Below are positions 47,641 to 59,919 of a stretch of DNA of 64,000 bases, one piece after another; the stretch's first letter is position 1, and every line of letters begins with the position of its first letter. Below the pieces are notes generated by a model. The model made no database searches. It saw nothing but the letters and a program-made list of their open reading frames with translations, and was not told where the DNA came from. This DNA comes from Cryptomeria japonica (Eukaryota; Streptophyta; Pinopsida; Cupressales; Cupressaceae): positions 604,376,709-604,440,708 of the forward strand of contig NC_081413.1 in assembly GCF_030272615.1 (NCBI RefSeq), read 5' to 3'. Both the position numbers and the translations under genes were made by a program.

Positions 47641-49414
47641 AAGACATGAACCATCTATTCTAACCCTACATTAGATGAATTTGTTTAAATATTAGGCTTT
47701 TTGGTCTCTTTGCAGTAGAATGTGGTAGGTTCTCAACTTAGTCTGCACTATTCTACTTTCCTACCAACAATGATCATAAGAAAATGATAAGGTATAGTAA
47801 ATAAGTGTAACCCACTTGTGGGATGGTCATAGTAGTGAAAAACTAGATTAATCATGGTGGTAGAGGTGATTAAGGAGTAGTTTAATAGACTTATTAGATA
47901 TTAGATAGAACAAGCTTGGTTGGGCTAGAAATGACTATTTTTAAGGTTGGTTAGAGTTACTTGGGATAAAAATTAGGTTATGGCTAGCCTTAAAAGGACA
48001 ATTACCCTCAAAAGGGCCACAATCCCTATTCCAAATGGAATGTAAGTGTTATTTATATATAATTTTATTAATGACATCATTATGATTATGTAGGATGCCA
48101 CATTACCTTCTTGCCCTTTTTTCATTGTTGGATGCTCATGATACCAAATTTTTAAAAAATTATATGGAAATATGGTCCATTTAATATAAAAATACCTCAT
48201 GAATTAGATCATCTAAGGTCATATTCAAACACTCTATTGCAAACTGACTTATTGAACTCTTCTTTTGGTGAAATGAAAGATAAACCTAATTTTATCAAGC
48301 TTATCAAACATAATATGATGATAAAAAATGCTATTGAATTTCCAAAAATATGTAAACACACATAATCTAAAAATAGGTGCAAAACATAGAGGTTTTTATT
48401 TTTCCTTTTAAACATTTAATATTTTTAAATCATCTAAAGATATAAGAGAAGAGAATAATGTGTTTTCAAAAAATATGTACTTGAAAATTTATTGGCCCAA
48501 TTGAATAACTCAAAAATGGAAATGAAATGATCTAAACTAGGACAAAAAACTATTATATAATATCAGATTTGGAACTAAAGTAAAGTGACACAAAGCCCAA
48601 TTTAAGAAAGGTTGATCATACAAAAGTATTCTAGAAATGATGTGAAATAAAAGTATTCTTTATTTTTAAATAGTAAAATTAATTTATCATTGCTATATCT
48701 AGCTTCATTTAAATATTTAACATTAGTATCATTTAAATGTGGGTTTGAAGAAATAATTGGATTAGTTTTTATAATCATATTTTTCATATCATTGAACTCT
48801 TTCAAATTCACATTTCCAAATTTACTTAATATACATTAATCTTATTCATGTTGTTCTTCTGAATAAAGTTTCTTCTTCAATATTCATCAAAATGAATTCT
48901 TTACTATTCTTCATTTCTCAAATATTTTTTCTTCTCTCTTCTCGTCATTTTTCACCATTTCTACATCCTTCAATTCCTTTACGTGTAATGAATTTTTTTG
49001 TTGACATTATTTTATCCCATAATTACTAAACCTTCTTGATAAAAGATTATATTTAATCTAGTTTTATAATGATCTACCTTCTTGAAATTTTAAAAATATA
49101 AATAAATATAGCTATTTTTTTTAATATATTTTGAATTACAAGTAGATGTGAATTATCTATCAAAACCATTTTACTTGTTTCCTCTCTTGCAATTGATTCT
49201 ACTTGAAAATCCTTCCTATGGTTGGATTCTTTAAAAAAATATATATAATATTTCTTGACAATGTTAGAATATTATCATTGATGCCTTACATGGCTAGGAA
49301 ACCCGAGTCCAACATATTCCACTTCGATCCCCTCAAACTCCAGTATACACTTGGGCCTAAAATATTCATTTTTTGGGTCCACATTGCTCCACAATACCAG
49401 ATATCTTCATAATA
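47641..49414. other. AT-rich spacer
   Basis: No gene, RNA or element recognised. Confidence 0.6.
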
Positions 49415-50159
49415 TGTTGGGAACTTGTTTTTTATTTGATCAGATGCCTATATTCAAGATTTCAGGTATTAATGTTTTGTTGTGGCACCATTATGGGTTT
49501 GGTAATAGGATACCCTGCTTAATAACATTGCTTTGTGTGAATGTTTATGATTTTGTCTCCTCTTGAATCATCTGTGATTTTTTAGCTTTAGCAATCACGT
49601 CTATTCCTTGATGAATGGAGAATCCTTTTTATGAATTGTCCAACTTCTTTGGTATGGTTAGATCCGTTGAGGTATAGCATGTAAAGTATTTTGGGCTAAC
49701 CTATACTCTGGTCAAGCCGACTCCATGAAGACTTAGTTTGATATATTATCAATTTCTTTGCAAAGGATAGAGATATGATCTTTTTTATCATTGTATGCGA
49801 TCTATAGTGAATGTGAAAGTGATTATGTATAGTGAATGTGAAAGTGAGTATTCATAGTGAATGTGAAAGTGATTATGTGCCTCAATGAAATTGTATCAAG
49901 CATGCATATGCTAGATACAATATTAATAGTGAGTCCATTTGGTAGTGATCCACCCAATATTGAGAGCTAATCCTCGCTGTGGTTTTTCTCATCTTGTTTT
50001 TTCCACATATAAATCCTTGTGTTATGTGTTGTATTGTATCTTCCTTATTGATCATTTTATTTATGCAACTATGTTATGTGGATGGTTGTTTAAAAGTTTA
50101 AATAGATTCAAGGGGATACTGATTCACCCCTCCCCTCTCAGTATTTTGAATGTTCAACA
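49415..50159 (+). mobile_element. Probable copia solo LTR or LTR fragment
   Basis: Starts TGTTGGGAACTTG and ends CTGATTCACCCCTCCCCTC...TGTTCAACA, the same kind of end as the LTR at 20440-21732 (CTGATTCACCCCC). TCGCTGTGGTTTTTCTCAT also matches the CCGTGGTTTTTCTCTT region. No target duplication is evident (TAATA, TTTAA), and the left boundary is a guess. Within it, AGTGAATGTGAAAGTGA.TAT is repeated three times at about 49807-49880. Confidence 0.5.
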
Positions 50160-52029
50160 TTTAAGAGAATGTAAAAGACGCTTATAAAAAATACATAAAT
50201 TAGAAAGTTGTAGAGATGAAATGATTATATATTTTTCTAAATATAGATAAATAATAGATATAATATAAATCGGTGCTTGTTATATTCTCATAATGGGTAC
50301 CTAATTTATTTTCAAAATGCATGCTCCTATTTTGGAACAACTATCCTTTTTAATTTGGATACATATTTGAATAAATTTAAATTCATTACATTTTTTCTTT
50401 TGTCTTTAAGCTTGAGAAAGGCATGGAAACCCAACTCTTAGTTTTGGACCTATAAGTAACAAACAACAAACTAAATAAAATATGACTTTAGAAATATGAT
50501 TGATAACATCATTTTTTAGAAAAATTAATGAAATTTAAATCCATTATAATATAATGTCTAGTTTTCAAATATGTAATTATTTTTGTTATTGACATGTGTT
50601 TCTATTTATTAATTAATTTCTACGTAAATTTCTTCACAAACTTGATATGTTTGATGTTACAAATTTTTAAACATTTAAAATAAATTATATGTCACCAATT
50701 TACACATCATTCTATATACAATGAAAAAAAATATTATATGGTTAGTTAAGCTAAAATTGTGTTGAGCATACATGAGGGGTTTTCAAAAATAAAAATTAGG
50801 GAAGATAAAAAGTTTAATTAAAAAATATTTAGAAAAAAACCATAAAAAAAATCCTAACCATACTTTACTACTTTATAAATATTCTCCTAAAAGTAATTAT
50901 AAAAATACTTTTACTTATGTCAAATTATGTTGGTTGTACACGTGCATATTTTGTCTTGAAACATATTAATTAAAAAAGGTGATATTTGTACATCATATAC
51001 AAAATTAAATTTAGGTGATATTTGTACATCATATACAAAATTAAATTTTATCATCTTTGCACTAGAATAAATTATGTATTTTAAAACTAGACACAAAATG
51101 ACACAAAATCTTAAATTTCATATTACTAGACTTTGTTAATATTCTATGTGTAACTACTTCAAATTTTTACTCCAAGTATGGTTTTTTTTTTTTAATTTAA
51201 AAAAAGAAAAAAACCTTTTCCACTCTTGACCAAAAATTGGACCCATTATTGAACATTTATCCCAAGAAGATTATAATTCATCAAATAAGTATAAAATATA
51301 ATTCCATGATGATTATAAATTCCTTGTAGAATAGATCAACTACAACTTGAAGAAGTAGTAACATTCTAAATAATATATAGGGCTTTCTAGAAGCCTTTTC
51401 TTTTCTTAAAATTGGACATTGTTCTTGACAATCCAATCAAGAAGGTGATGCTCTAAAAAATTATATAATAATTTTTCATATGATTTTTTTTTTTTTGTGG
51501 ACACTTCTATTCATGCTAGGAAATTATAGATTTTAGAGGAAACAATTAAAAACAAATGAAAAAAAATCTAAATGAGATAGAACACCAAATGGTGTCTTAT
51601 AACTCAGTAGGTTTCAATGACCCACAATAAATATTTGCATATTATTACTTTTTATTGGTGAAATCAAGCCTCTATCATACATTTTGTACTCTTAGTCATG
51701 TTCATCCAACTTGTAGATTCATTGTGTTAATTAAAAATGACCTTTAGAATACTTTTAACTATGAATTGAATATTGTCATGGGTTGAAGCCTGAAAAATTA
51801 TGATATTAGAAGCCTATTAAGATGATAATTTAATTATTAAGTTAATATTTTAAGGAGGAATTCTAAAATATCATACAAAACAAATTTCTCAATCTCTCAA
51901 TAGAGGAGGATACTATTAGATGGTGCAACCTAAAGATAGGGGAGTATATAGTGAAATTGGGGACCAATTCATATTTTTTGGAATGGGCATTGCCTCCCTA
52001 AGGGTGGCATTTCTGCATGAATAGCTATT
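50160..52029. other. AT-rich spacer with a 37-bp tandem duplication
   Basis: GGTGATATTTGTACATCATA plus the following TACAAAATTAAATTT is repeated at 50979 and 51014. No gene is seen. Confidence 0.6.
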
Positions 52030-52760
52030 TAGAAAAATATTTGACATCAGTTAAAAAGCTCACAATTCAAGGATTAGAAGATGTGTGATATGTAAGGCAA
52101 GTGAAGACAATTTTGATCATTTACTCCTTTCATGCCCATATTCAAAATATTATTAGAAAAACTTCATTGAAAATGTAAATTCTCAATACCCAATCGCTCA
52201 AGATATTATAGAACTAGTGAATATTGGAGTGAGAAACTAGAATCTAGACCAAAACACCTTAACAAATTGGGATGATGAGATAATCAAATCCTTCCCAAGG
52301 CATAAGGCACCCCCTATTAATGGGTTCTAAAAAGATGGATATGATATCATGTTGTATAGAAGGAACCTGAGATTAGATGGGTGAAGGTCAAATTTGGTGG
52401 GGTTTCAAGGGGTAATATTGTTCCAAGTGGGCCTGCACATGTGGTGTGAGAGAATAGTGGTAGAATACCAAGCTAGAAGTCAAAATATTTAGGAGAAACA
52501 ATGAACAACATCACCAAATTGGAGTAGCTCTATTAGGCTTAAAATGTGGTCTAGATTTGAAAGAAGAACAGTTGCACTTGGAAGGTGATTCCTTAATCAT
52601 AGTTAATGTCATTCAGAAAAACTTGAATCCAAATGTGAATATTGAAATATGGAAAAAAAATCTGGGATCTCATAAATATATTTGCTAAGTTTAAAATAAT
52701 TCATGGTTATCATGAGGGCGATATGTTAGTATACAATCTTTTTAAAAGAGAAGTTCAATA
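52030..52760 (+). pseudogene. LINE ORF2 3' fragment (zinc finger and RNase H)
   Basis: 52067-52160 reads SRIRRCVICKASEDNFDHLL and LSCPYSKYY, the C-x2-C...H...C finger before LINE RNase H. RNase H pieces follow across stops: RWVKVKFGGVSRGNI (52377 on; the catalytic Asp of DG reads Gly), LHLEGDSLIIVNVIQKNL (near 52570) and HGYHEGDMLVYNLF (near 52700). More decayed than the copy at 44.9 kb and from a different subfamily. RT is absent. Confidence 0.7.
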
Positions 52761-53907
52761 AACATTGTATGCTAAGTCAAATATCATCTCATCTAGATAA
52801 GATCATTGTCTTATGTGAGTTGGTGGGTGACAATGGGACCAAGATGCAAGGTCAATTAACTATTTTTGCATAATTCATAATACACTACTCCATTCAAATT
52901 TGAACTGACAACTTGGCAAAATTATGCAATGTTCCACAACTTGAGTTAAGGGATATGTGTTGGTTGATCCTATGGCCAACATATCAAGATATAATTACAT
53001 GGATGCTTTACAAGTGTATGAACTCATACGAGGAGCTCAAATTCATTTAACACACCACCTTTAGTAGATTCAAGATGATTTGATGTGACAAGGCTAGATT
53101 AGAATTAATGGCAAAAAAATGAATTATTAGGAGTGAGGCATGTGTAAGGACATTGCTAGATTTGTATCACTTGTTTTTTCTCACTAGTGGTTGTTAATGA
53201 CTCACATATCTTGTATATTGAGTTCTAGTAGGTGATGAGTATGGACACCCCATTATGCCTCATTTCTAAGAATAGGCAGATGTCCTTATTAGGCAAGGTG
53301 TCAGAGAAATGTCTAAAGAAGACATGATTTCACATCATATTTTTCTTTTTCATAGTTTGAAATTTATTCTAGGTGATGAATTTATGAGGGAAATTCATAG
53401 ACTAGGTCAATATTGATGTGTTTGCTACATTTCTAGCAACACTTTTGGAGATTGCAGAGCCTAAAGAATTGGCAAAGTTTTTGCAATTAGAACTAATCAA
53501 ATATTATTTTCTTGGTAAGCTTGAAGATATCCTGGAGAGTATGAGCTTATACAAGTGAGTACCACTTCCTAAAGACTAGTGTGTGGTTTAGTGTAAGAGA
53601 ACAGAGGTGGGTAAGGTACCACAAATCACCTCAATTGATCCCTCTCACTTCTTGGGGAGGAAGGAAGCTATCTCTCAAAACATCATGTTCCTAAAAAATT
53701 TGATGGGCTTGGAAAACAATGAGTGGGAGGGTTTGAAGACTTTGTGAGTGATAAGGAGGACTTTGTAGCTATCATCAATTAGAAAAGTGGTAATACTAGA
53801 ATGCATATTTTGAAAGAGGCAAAAGTTGTAGCACATGTTGATTGTGGCTCAGGATGCCTTGTGAAATCTACAAAGAGGTATCAGAAGTGGGGTTAGAGGG
53901 TCAATAG
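52761..53907. other. Unrecognised sequence
   Basis: Scattered protein-like runs (for example near 53330-53520 and AHVDCGSGCLVKSTKRYQKW near 53830) but no family or intact frame. Probably decayed element DNA. Confidence 0.45.
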
Positions 53908-54261
53908 TGTTGCAAGGTGTGCGCCCTTGGTCTCTGTGCAACAAAAGCAGTGTTTTTGTGACATGGTTTAACCGCCCCTTGTGAATTCTATAAGTCTAGT
54001 GGTTGTATTGGGCATTAACAAGTCAATCTTTTGGTGCAACGACAACCACTCCCAACAAATGGTATTAGAGATGGGTCATGCATTCAAAACCCACTTGTGC
54101 TGAGGGGGATTGTTGCAAGGTATGCACCCTTGGCCTCTGTGCGGAAAAAAGTTGTATGTTTGTGACATGGCTTAGCTACCTCCCATGGAATCTATAAGTC
54201 TAGTGGTTGTATTGGGCATTGACACATCGATCTTTCTGTGCAATGACAACTGCTTCCAACA
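53908..54261 (+). mobile_element. TRIM (miniature LTR retrotransposon), complete
   Basis: Two direct repeats of 150-151 bp (53908-54057 and 54111-54261), both starting TGTTGCAAGGT and ending CCAACA, flank only 53 bp. The interior starts, 2 bases after the LTR, with TGGTATTAGAGA (54060-54071), a tRNA-Met PBS. It ends GCTGAGGGGGAT, a purine tract against the second LTR. Flanks AATAG and AATTG match in 4 of 5 bases, a likely target duplication. There is no coding capacity, so it is mobilised by other elements. The two LTRs differ at many sites (for example GCGCCC and GCACCC near the start), so the insertion is not recent. Confidence 0.87.
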
Positions 54262-55035
54262 AATTGACTCATTTTGTTCAATCCTGTTATGATGTGACAT
54301 AATGCTCTTTTTTTAGTTTGAATGAATATTAAAATTTTGGGTATAGTTTGTATAGCTAAGTTTCCACTTTTTTACATAGAGACATTTTTTTATTTATTTT
54401 TTGTTTTTTGGGGGGGGTGTATTAGCTTTGTCAGTTAGGGTGATTGTAGATGAGCCCTTTTGGCCAAAATATCAAATATTATTTTTAGTTGGGTAATAGA
54501 ATGGTATGGTAATTTCTAGTTATCAAAAAAGAAATGTACTATTTTTTGAATTTAATACAAGGGTGCAACCCCTAGCTACTATTAATCAATCAAAAACTAA
54601 TAATTGATGCAATTTAAGATCCTATATAGTATTTTTAAGCATCAAACATCCATGAGAAAATGTTACCAAATTATTTTGTCCTCTTATATATTATGATCTT
54701 TTTTTATTTCTCTTATTTTCTCTAATGTTGGCTTTGTAATATGGGATGAAAATTCAATCTTAGGATATACCCCATACCAACAAAATTAGGTACAACATGA
54801 TTGGGTCAGACCTATTAATGAAATTTTAATAGCACAACATTGGTATAATGTTATTGCATCAAATTTTTTATCCAATATAGCAGATTTATTATGTAATGAA
54901 AAGATGTTTAGGATTCTTGGTGACACTTGTATTCAATCAGTTATCATATTCAAAGATAATTTTTTTGAAGTGTTGGAAGGTTATAATCCTGATTTTGATT
55001 CATTAGATATTAGAGAAGATTTTCTATTAAATCTA
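54262..55035. other. Spacer with a LINE-like 3' tail
   Basis: 54380-54540 is T/G-rich and ends GGGTAATAGAATGG...ATCAAAAAAG, resembling the tails after family X copies and LINEs. No gene is seen. Confidence 0.45.
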
Positions 55036-56253
55036 TGTTGAACACTACTAGAAGTTGAGAATGGGGGGTGAATCAACATTCACAAAAGCTAGAATATATT
55101 AAGTTATTTTAATAGGTACAATTATTCCAATACATATGCATGAAAGCAAACAACACAAACATGCAAACAATCTCACAAAAACATGAACATTTTTTATGTG
55201 GAAAATTTAAACTAGGAAAAACCATGGTGAGATTCAACTCACAAATATAATAAGTATTTTACAAAGGACAAGGCTTCTTCCCAAAAATAGCTTACTGCTC
55301 CAGACTTGTAGCTGATGTACCTTAGGAAAGATACAAAAGAGGAATTGCTCAACCTAAGATCACTTCTTCAGGGAAAGATACAAAACTACTCCCATAATAC
55401 AAAGAAATAGTAGATTGAACTATGTACAAATAGCATCTAATAAAATGCAGATAATAGTTCATAGTGAATACTCATCTTTCTACTCAACATCTCTCTAAAT
55501 ATTTGCACAAATTTCACATCCACCATATCATATTGCATCCATACTTGTCTTATATAACACACACTCATATCTCCATCCACATCCATAACATAACCAATTC
55601 ACTCAATATATATCAATTGGATCAAAAAAAAACTTTACTAGGTTGGCCAAAAGAATATGAATTGTGTACATACAATCAACCCAAAAATACATCATCTGAA
55701 AGGTATTAAAAATTTGTGAGGGTCCACGCCAAGTTACTACACCTTCTAATTAACATTGAAAACCTTTATGTGCAACCGCTCGAACCAATATGTACAAACT
55801 AGTACAATACTTGATCTAATAAACACATACTATCCTATTCTGAACCTAAAAGAAAATGGTTCACCCCAAGAGAACTGCAACATCTTGATCTACAACATAG
55901 TCATGATAAGCAAGGAAATCAAAATGGATAACATGATCACCAAAGACATGTTTGATACAAACATTCATTTAGAACCACAATAAGTTCCACCAAAGCAGAC
56001 ACAAAAGAGAATAGAAATATTTCTAGACCACATAAGGAACGCCAAACTTTTGGAAACACATTAAATCATTATCATGCTTCCTTTGAATAGTATAACATGA
56101 ACCCACAATCAATTCTATAATGTAAATCATAAAACAAACATCCAGACCAATAACAAAATACACCTTGCAGTAGCTAAACATATATACATTCATTAGGATC
56201 ACTAGAAAAAAATTTTGACATCAATGATAACAATGACATCCATATGTGAAACA
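55036..56253 (-). mobile_element. Solo LTR of a copia element
   Basis: On the plus strand it begins TGTTGAACACTACTAG and ends CATATGTGAAACA. Read on the minus strand it starts TGTTTCACATATGGATGTCA and includes TCATTGATGTCAAAA, then ends CTGATT-like CACCCCCCAT and a TGTTCAACA end. This is the same organisation as the 24-31 kb copia LTRs, but a different family. Flanks are ATCTA and ATCTC (4 of 5). No PBS or coding sequence adjoins it. Plus-strand frames inside (55464-55709, 55756-55983) are not genes. Confidence 0.78.
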
Positions 56254-57124
56254 ATCTCATAATTTTTCTAATTTATCCAATTCTATACTATAGGAAAAAT
56301 ATTATTGGCTATGGCTATATGATCTTCAGCAAACCTCCAAATATTTATGGAGGTATACAATCTTATTATTGGTAAAGCCAAGGACATCACTTTTTTTGTT
56401 GCTTAATTTAAAAAAAAGCCAATGTACAACAAATAGATACAATCAAAATTATCAATAATAATGTTACTCAATGAGTGACTTGAATCAAGAATTCTTATGC
56501 ATCAAGTGATAATTCTTCGATTGTCATAGCTTCTTGTCGAGGGGTTTACTTCTATCATTTGTTTGCTACATGGAAGAGGTGACTAAATGCCTATATTTTG
56601 TACAGTATTAAGTTTTTTTCTTAATCTACTAATATTTCAATTCATGAAAAATCCTTGATCCAGCGCCTTCTCTTTACCTTTAAAATGTTTCTAAGGTCAT
56701 CCCAATTTTCATCTACTAATATTAAATTAATACAAAAAATGTAATCCCACACAAATCACTTTAATTAAATTGGAAAGAAAAATCAAATCATTGTAAGAAA
56801 AGTCATCTATCAACAAACAAAAAGCTATTTTATAAATAAATAATTATAATTTATTAATTTTTAAATATAAATTCTCAAGAATATTGAAAGAATTCTCACT
56901 TAATTTAACTTGATGCAAAAATAAAATAAAATCTTTTTTTATAAAATCTATAGCTAACAAAGTGATGTTTGACCCAATTTTGCAATTTAAAAAATAAATT
57001 ATGAATGTTCTTCTAAATATATTTTAAACATTTTATTACTATGTAGTCATACAAAATAAATTACAGCACATGTTGTACATAAGAAAAATTATCCAAACAA
57101 ACAATTATTGTACACATAATCTAG
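56254..57124. other. AT-rich spacer
   Basis: No gene or element recognised. Confidence 0.6.
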
Positions 57125-57660
57125 ATAGAGTTGTTTTACTCCCCTTGCTCCTTTTGTAATTTGAAAAACAAAATATGAATGTTTTTCTAAATTATGTATC
57201 TTAAATTTTTTATTGATATATAATCATAAAAAGAAATTACATAACATGATCAATTATTGTATTGTTGTACCTATACACTGTATCCACGTTATTTTACTTA
57301 CTCCCCTTCCTCCTTTTGTCTTACCCTTCCTAGTCAGATCATCACATGACTTCTTCCTCCTATCTCCTTTGAAAGGCTCATTCTACTACCAAACAAACAA
57401 TTATTGTACCTATTCTAGACAAAGTTGTTTTACTCCCCTTCCTCCTTTAATTTTACCCTTCACTTTCGGATCCTCACATGGCTTCTTCCTCCTATTTCCT
57501 TTTAAAGGCTCATTCTACTATAAAAAAACAATTATTGTACCAACCAAATTGACTTACTCCCCTTCATTTTTTCTTACCCTTCACTTTAGGATCATCACAT
57601 GATCATCATAGGACTTATTCTCCCTAGTTCTTTCTAAACACTCTTCCTACTACCGTACCC
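57125..57660. repeat. Degenerate tandem repeat, ~125-130 bp, 3-4 units
   Basis: TTACTCCCCTTCCTCC starts units near 57298, 57430 and 57554, with a weaker one near 57136. Each continues with TTACCCTTC, GGATC(A/C)TCACATG, CTTCTTCCTCCTAT and AACAATTATTGTACC. The open frame 57213-57602 exists only because the units share a stop-free phase. Confidence 0.8.
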
Positions 57661-59139
57661 ATTACACTCCTCTATCTACTAGTGAATATGATCCAAAATA
57701 TTTATTAATAAATATACACAATTACAACTTAAACTACCATAGATCTATTTAACCTAAAATTTAGAGTCACAATCATCTATCATCACACCTTCACGTGGAA
57801 TGACAAGGACATACCTCAGTTTGGCGCGCCGAGTTTGATGTCAATATTTTGCCCTAATTTCTCGCCTACTGTCTTTCGTGATTTTCGATATGCCGAGTCA
57901 ATCTCAATCACTCTTTCTTTTCTTACACCATTCATTTGTCTGAATGATATGTTGTCAAATTCTGATGTTGTCAGAATTCATTGTTTATTCTTTATTGCCG
58001 GCCTTTGATGAGATCGTAAGACAATTTAATTTGTTGCGTGTCTCAGCAATTTTCACTCATTTTGAACTCGTTTCACGCGTTGCGATTCGGCGAATAGAAT
58101 ATATCTGTCAATAACATTTAAGATACAATTCCTGTTAGCCGCCCAGTTCACTATGATCTATAATAATATTAAATTTCCTTTCCAGACAATTATTATATCA
58201 TATATTTAGAATTTTTGCAAGCAACTTTTCTTTCAGTGAAATCCACGCCATTTCCCACTTGAGTCATTCGAATAATAGGCCATAGACATGATACTTTGAC
58301 AGTCCATGATAGTTACATCCATTTCTATATAATTAATTTAAAATTTGCTGATTTTTTTTTTGATTTGATGCAGAAAAGAATACATACAATCAAATTTAGA
58401 AACTATTAAATGATACATTTATGGATGGTAGAAATCTGATAACGTGAGTCTTTTTCATTGTTTTCCAATTTAGCTTTTTATCTATAATAATTGATTGACA
58501 TTTATTAAAAATATTTGCTTTTAATTTTAATAGTCATGTGTATATCTATGTTTGGTTTTTATATATTTTGTTTTAGATCTATTTAAATTAAAGTATTTTT
58601 TTATTTGAGCAAGTTGAGAGTTAAATAAAATCTATGAACAATGATTATTATCTTGCTAATTAATCTGAAATTATTGTAAAGATGGTATAGATTAATGTGT
58701 ATAACAATTTGTTTATAATTATATATTCTTGTGCAAGCACATGGTTATATATTTCACCATGTTGTTGTTGAGTACAAAACTTTTGTATTTCTAATGTCAT
58801 GATTTACTTAGAATTTGTTGATTTGTGATTTAATTTACTCTTGTTAAAACAAATCATTTTCTTTGATTTTGACATTGTGTGTCATTGAGAAGACAATGCC
58901 ATAATATAGAAGAATGTTTTAGAGTAAAGCATTGAAATTGTGGTTCCTAGATGAGTCTAAGAATTAGGAAACATGTTCGAACATTTGGCTCTCCATAAAT
59001 GCAAATGGATAAAATATCTAATTGAAATAAATATCACATTATTTTTTAAGACCACTCTAAATAGAACTTCTTTTTAGCACAAATGATGACTAAGTTAGTT
59101 GAATCTATAAAAATATGGTTGAACTTCTTTTAGTATAGC
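57661..59139. other. Spacer with a CpG-containing patch
   Basis: 57790-58110 has an unusual density of CpG for this window (GGCGCGCCGAG near 57824, CACGCG, GATTCGGCG) and no recognisable coding frame. It could be low-copy host sequence or a younger insertion. 58110-59040 is AT-rich with nothing recognised. Confidence 0.45.
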
Positions 59140-59759
59140 TTTGTTAGATGCCTCAGCTTGGCCATTACTCTAAGGAGAATATTGTGCGGCAAAATGGTCT
59201 TGGATGTGAAACTTGTCACAAAGCTCATGCACATCTTTATTTTTAAAGGGATGATCTTTGTTAGTGGCAATGGAGAGAAGAATATCATACTAGAATATGA
59301 ATTAATTGAGGATAAACTTTGTGATTTGATTTTTGATAACATAGATAAGAGGGATGGCTTCAATACACTTCGTGAAATACTTAGTGGTAGTAGGGATGAA
59401 CTTGTGCTTAGTAGTAGAGGTAGGTTGAATCTTACCCATGAGGTTGAGCATCCATTGAGAGAAGGGCCAAGGAGATGTGAGATCTAAAGTTCCTCCACTT
59501 GTGCATGAATGATATCTCCATGAATTTTGCATTGGTGATATTTCTTAACAAATCTATAAGTGTCGTGTTCCATGTTGAGCCAATAGTATCTAGTCATCAT
59601 GAGCTTTTTAGCCAAGTTAGGATGACTGGAATGGGCTCCACATATACCATCATGTACCTCGCATAAAGCCTTTATTTCTTCATCGACATCGAGACATCTT
59701 AGAAGTGTATCAAGTCCAAACTCCTTTGCTATATATGTTATTGTAATAGGGTTTTCCAT
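59140..59759 (-). pseudogene. gypsy integrase (decayed)
   Basis: 59484-59759 holds the H-H-C-C zinc-binding end (EVHDGICGAHSSHPNLAKKL then MTRYYWLNMEHDTYRFVKKY, CKIHG). The core follows after a shift: LTSPWPFSQWMLNLMGKI, HKFIPTTTKYFTKCIEAIPL. Near 59150-59210 another frame reads AAQYSP, a stop, then SNGQAEASNK, where the usual Gln codon appears as TAG. The first catalytic Asp position reads Asn (MLNLMGKI for the usual W-x-x-D-x-x-G). Confidence 0.82.
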
Positions 59760-59919
59760 TGGTGATTTGATAGTTTTGGGGGAAGAGTTTAATCATGTAG
59801 ATAGGCATATATGTTATTGTACCAGGGTGAGTTGGGACCAACAAGTTAACACAGGAGTTAAAGAGTTAAAAAAATAAATATCACACCTGAGTTTAGGCTA
59901 GGAACATCAAAAGTAGATA

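Noticed and set aside
47117-47649. Long overlapping ORFs in both strands rich in Tyr, Ile, Val, Cys, His, Met
   Set aside because: They are translations of a TATATG/TACATA microsatellite with no stops, not proteins.
53908-54261. Interpretation as a duplicated SINE
   Set aside because: The repeats have TG...CA ends, a PBS directly after the first and a polypurine tract before the second, which fits a TRIM; A and B box matches are poor.
55464-55983. ORFs of 81 and 75 codons as genes
   Set aside because: They lie inside a copia solo LTR and match no protein.
59158-59487. Plus-strand ORF of 109 codons as a gene
   Set aside because: It is antisense to the gypsy integrase on the minus strand.
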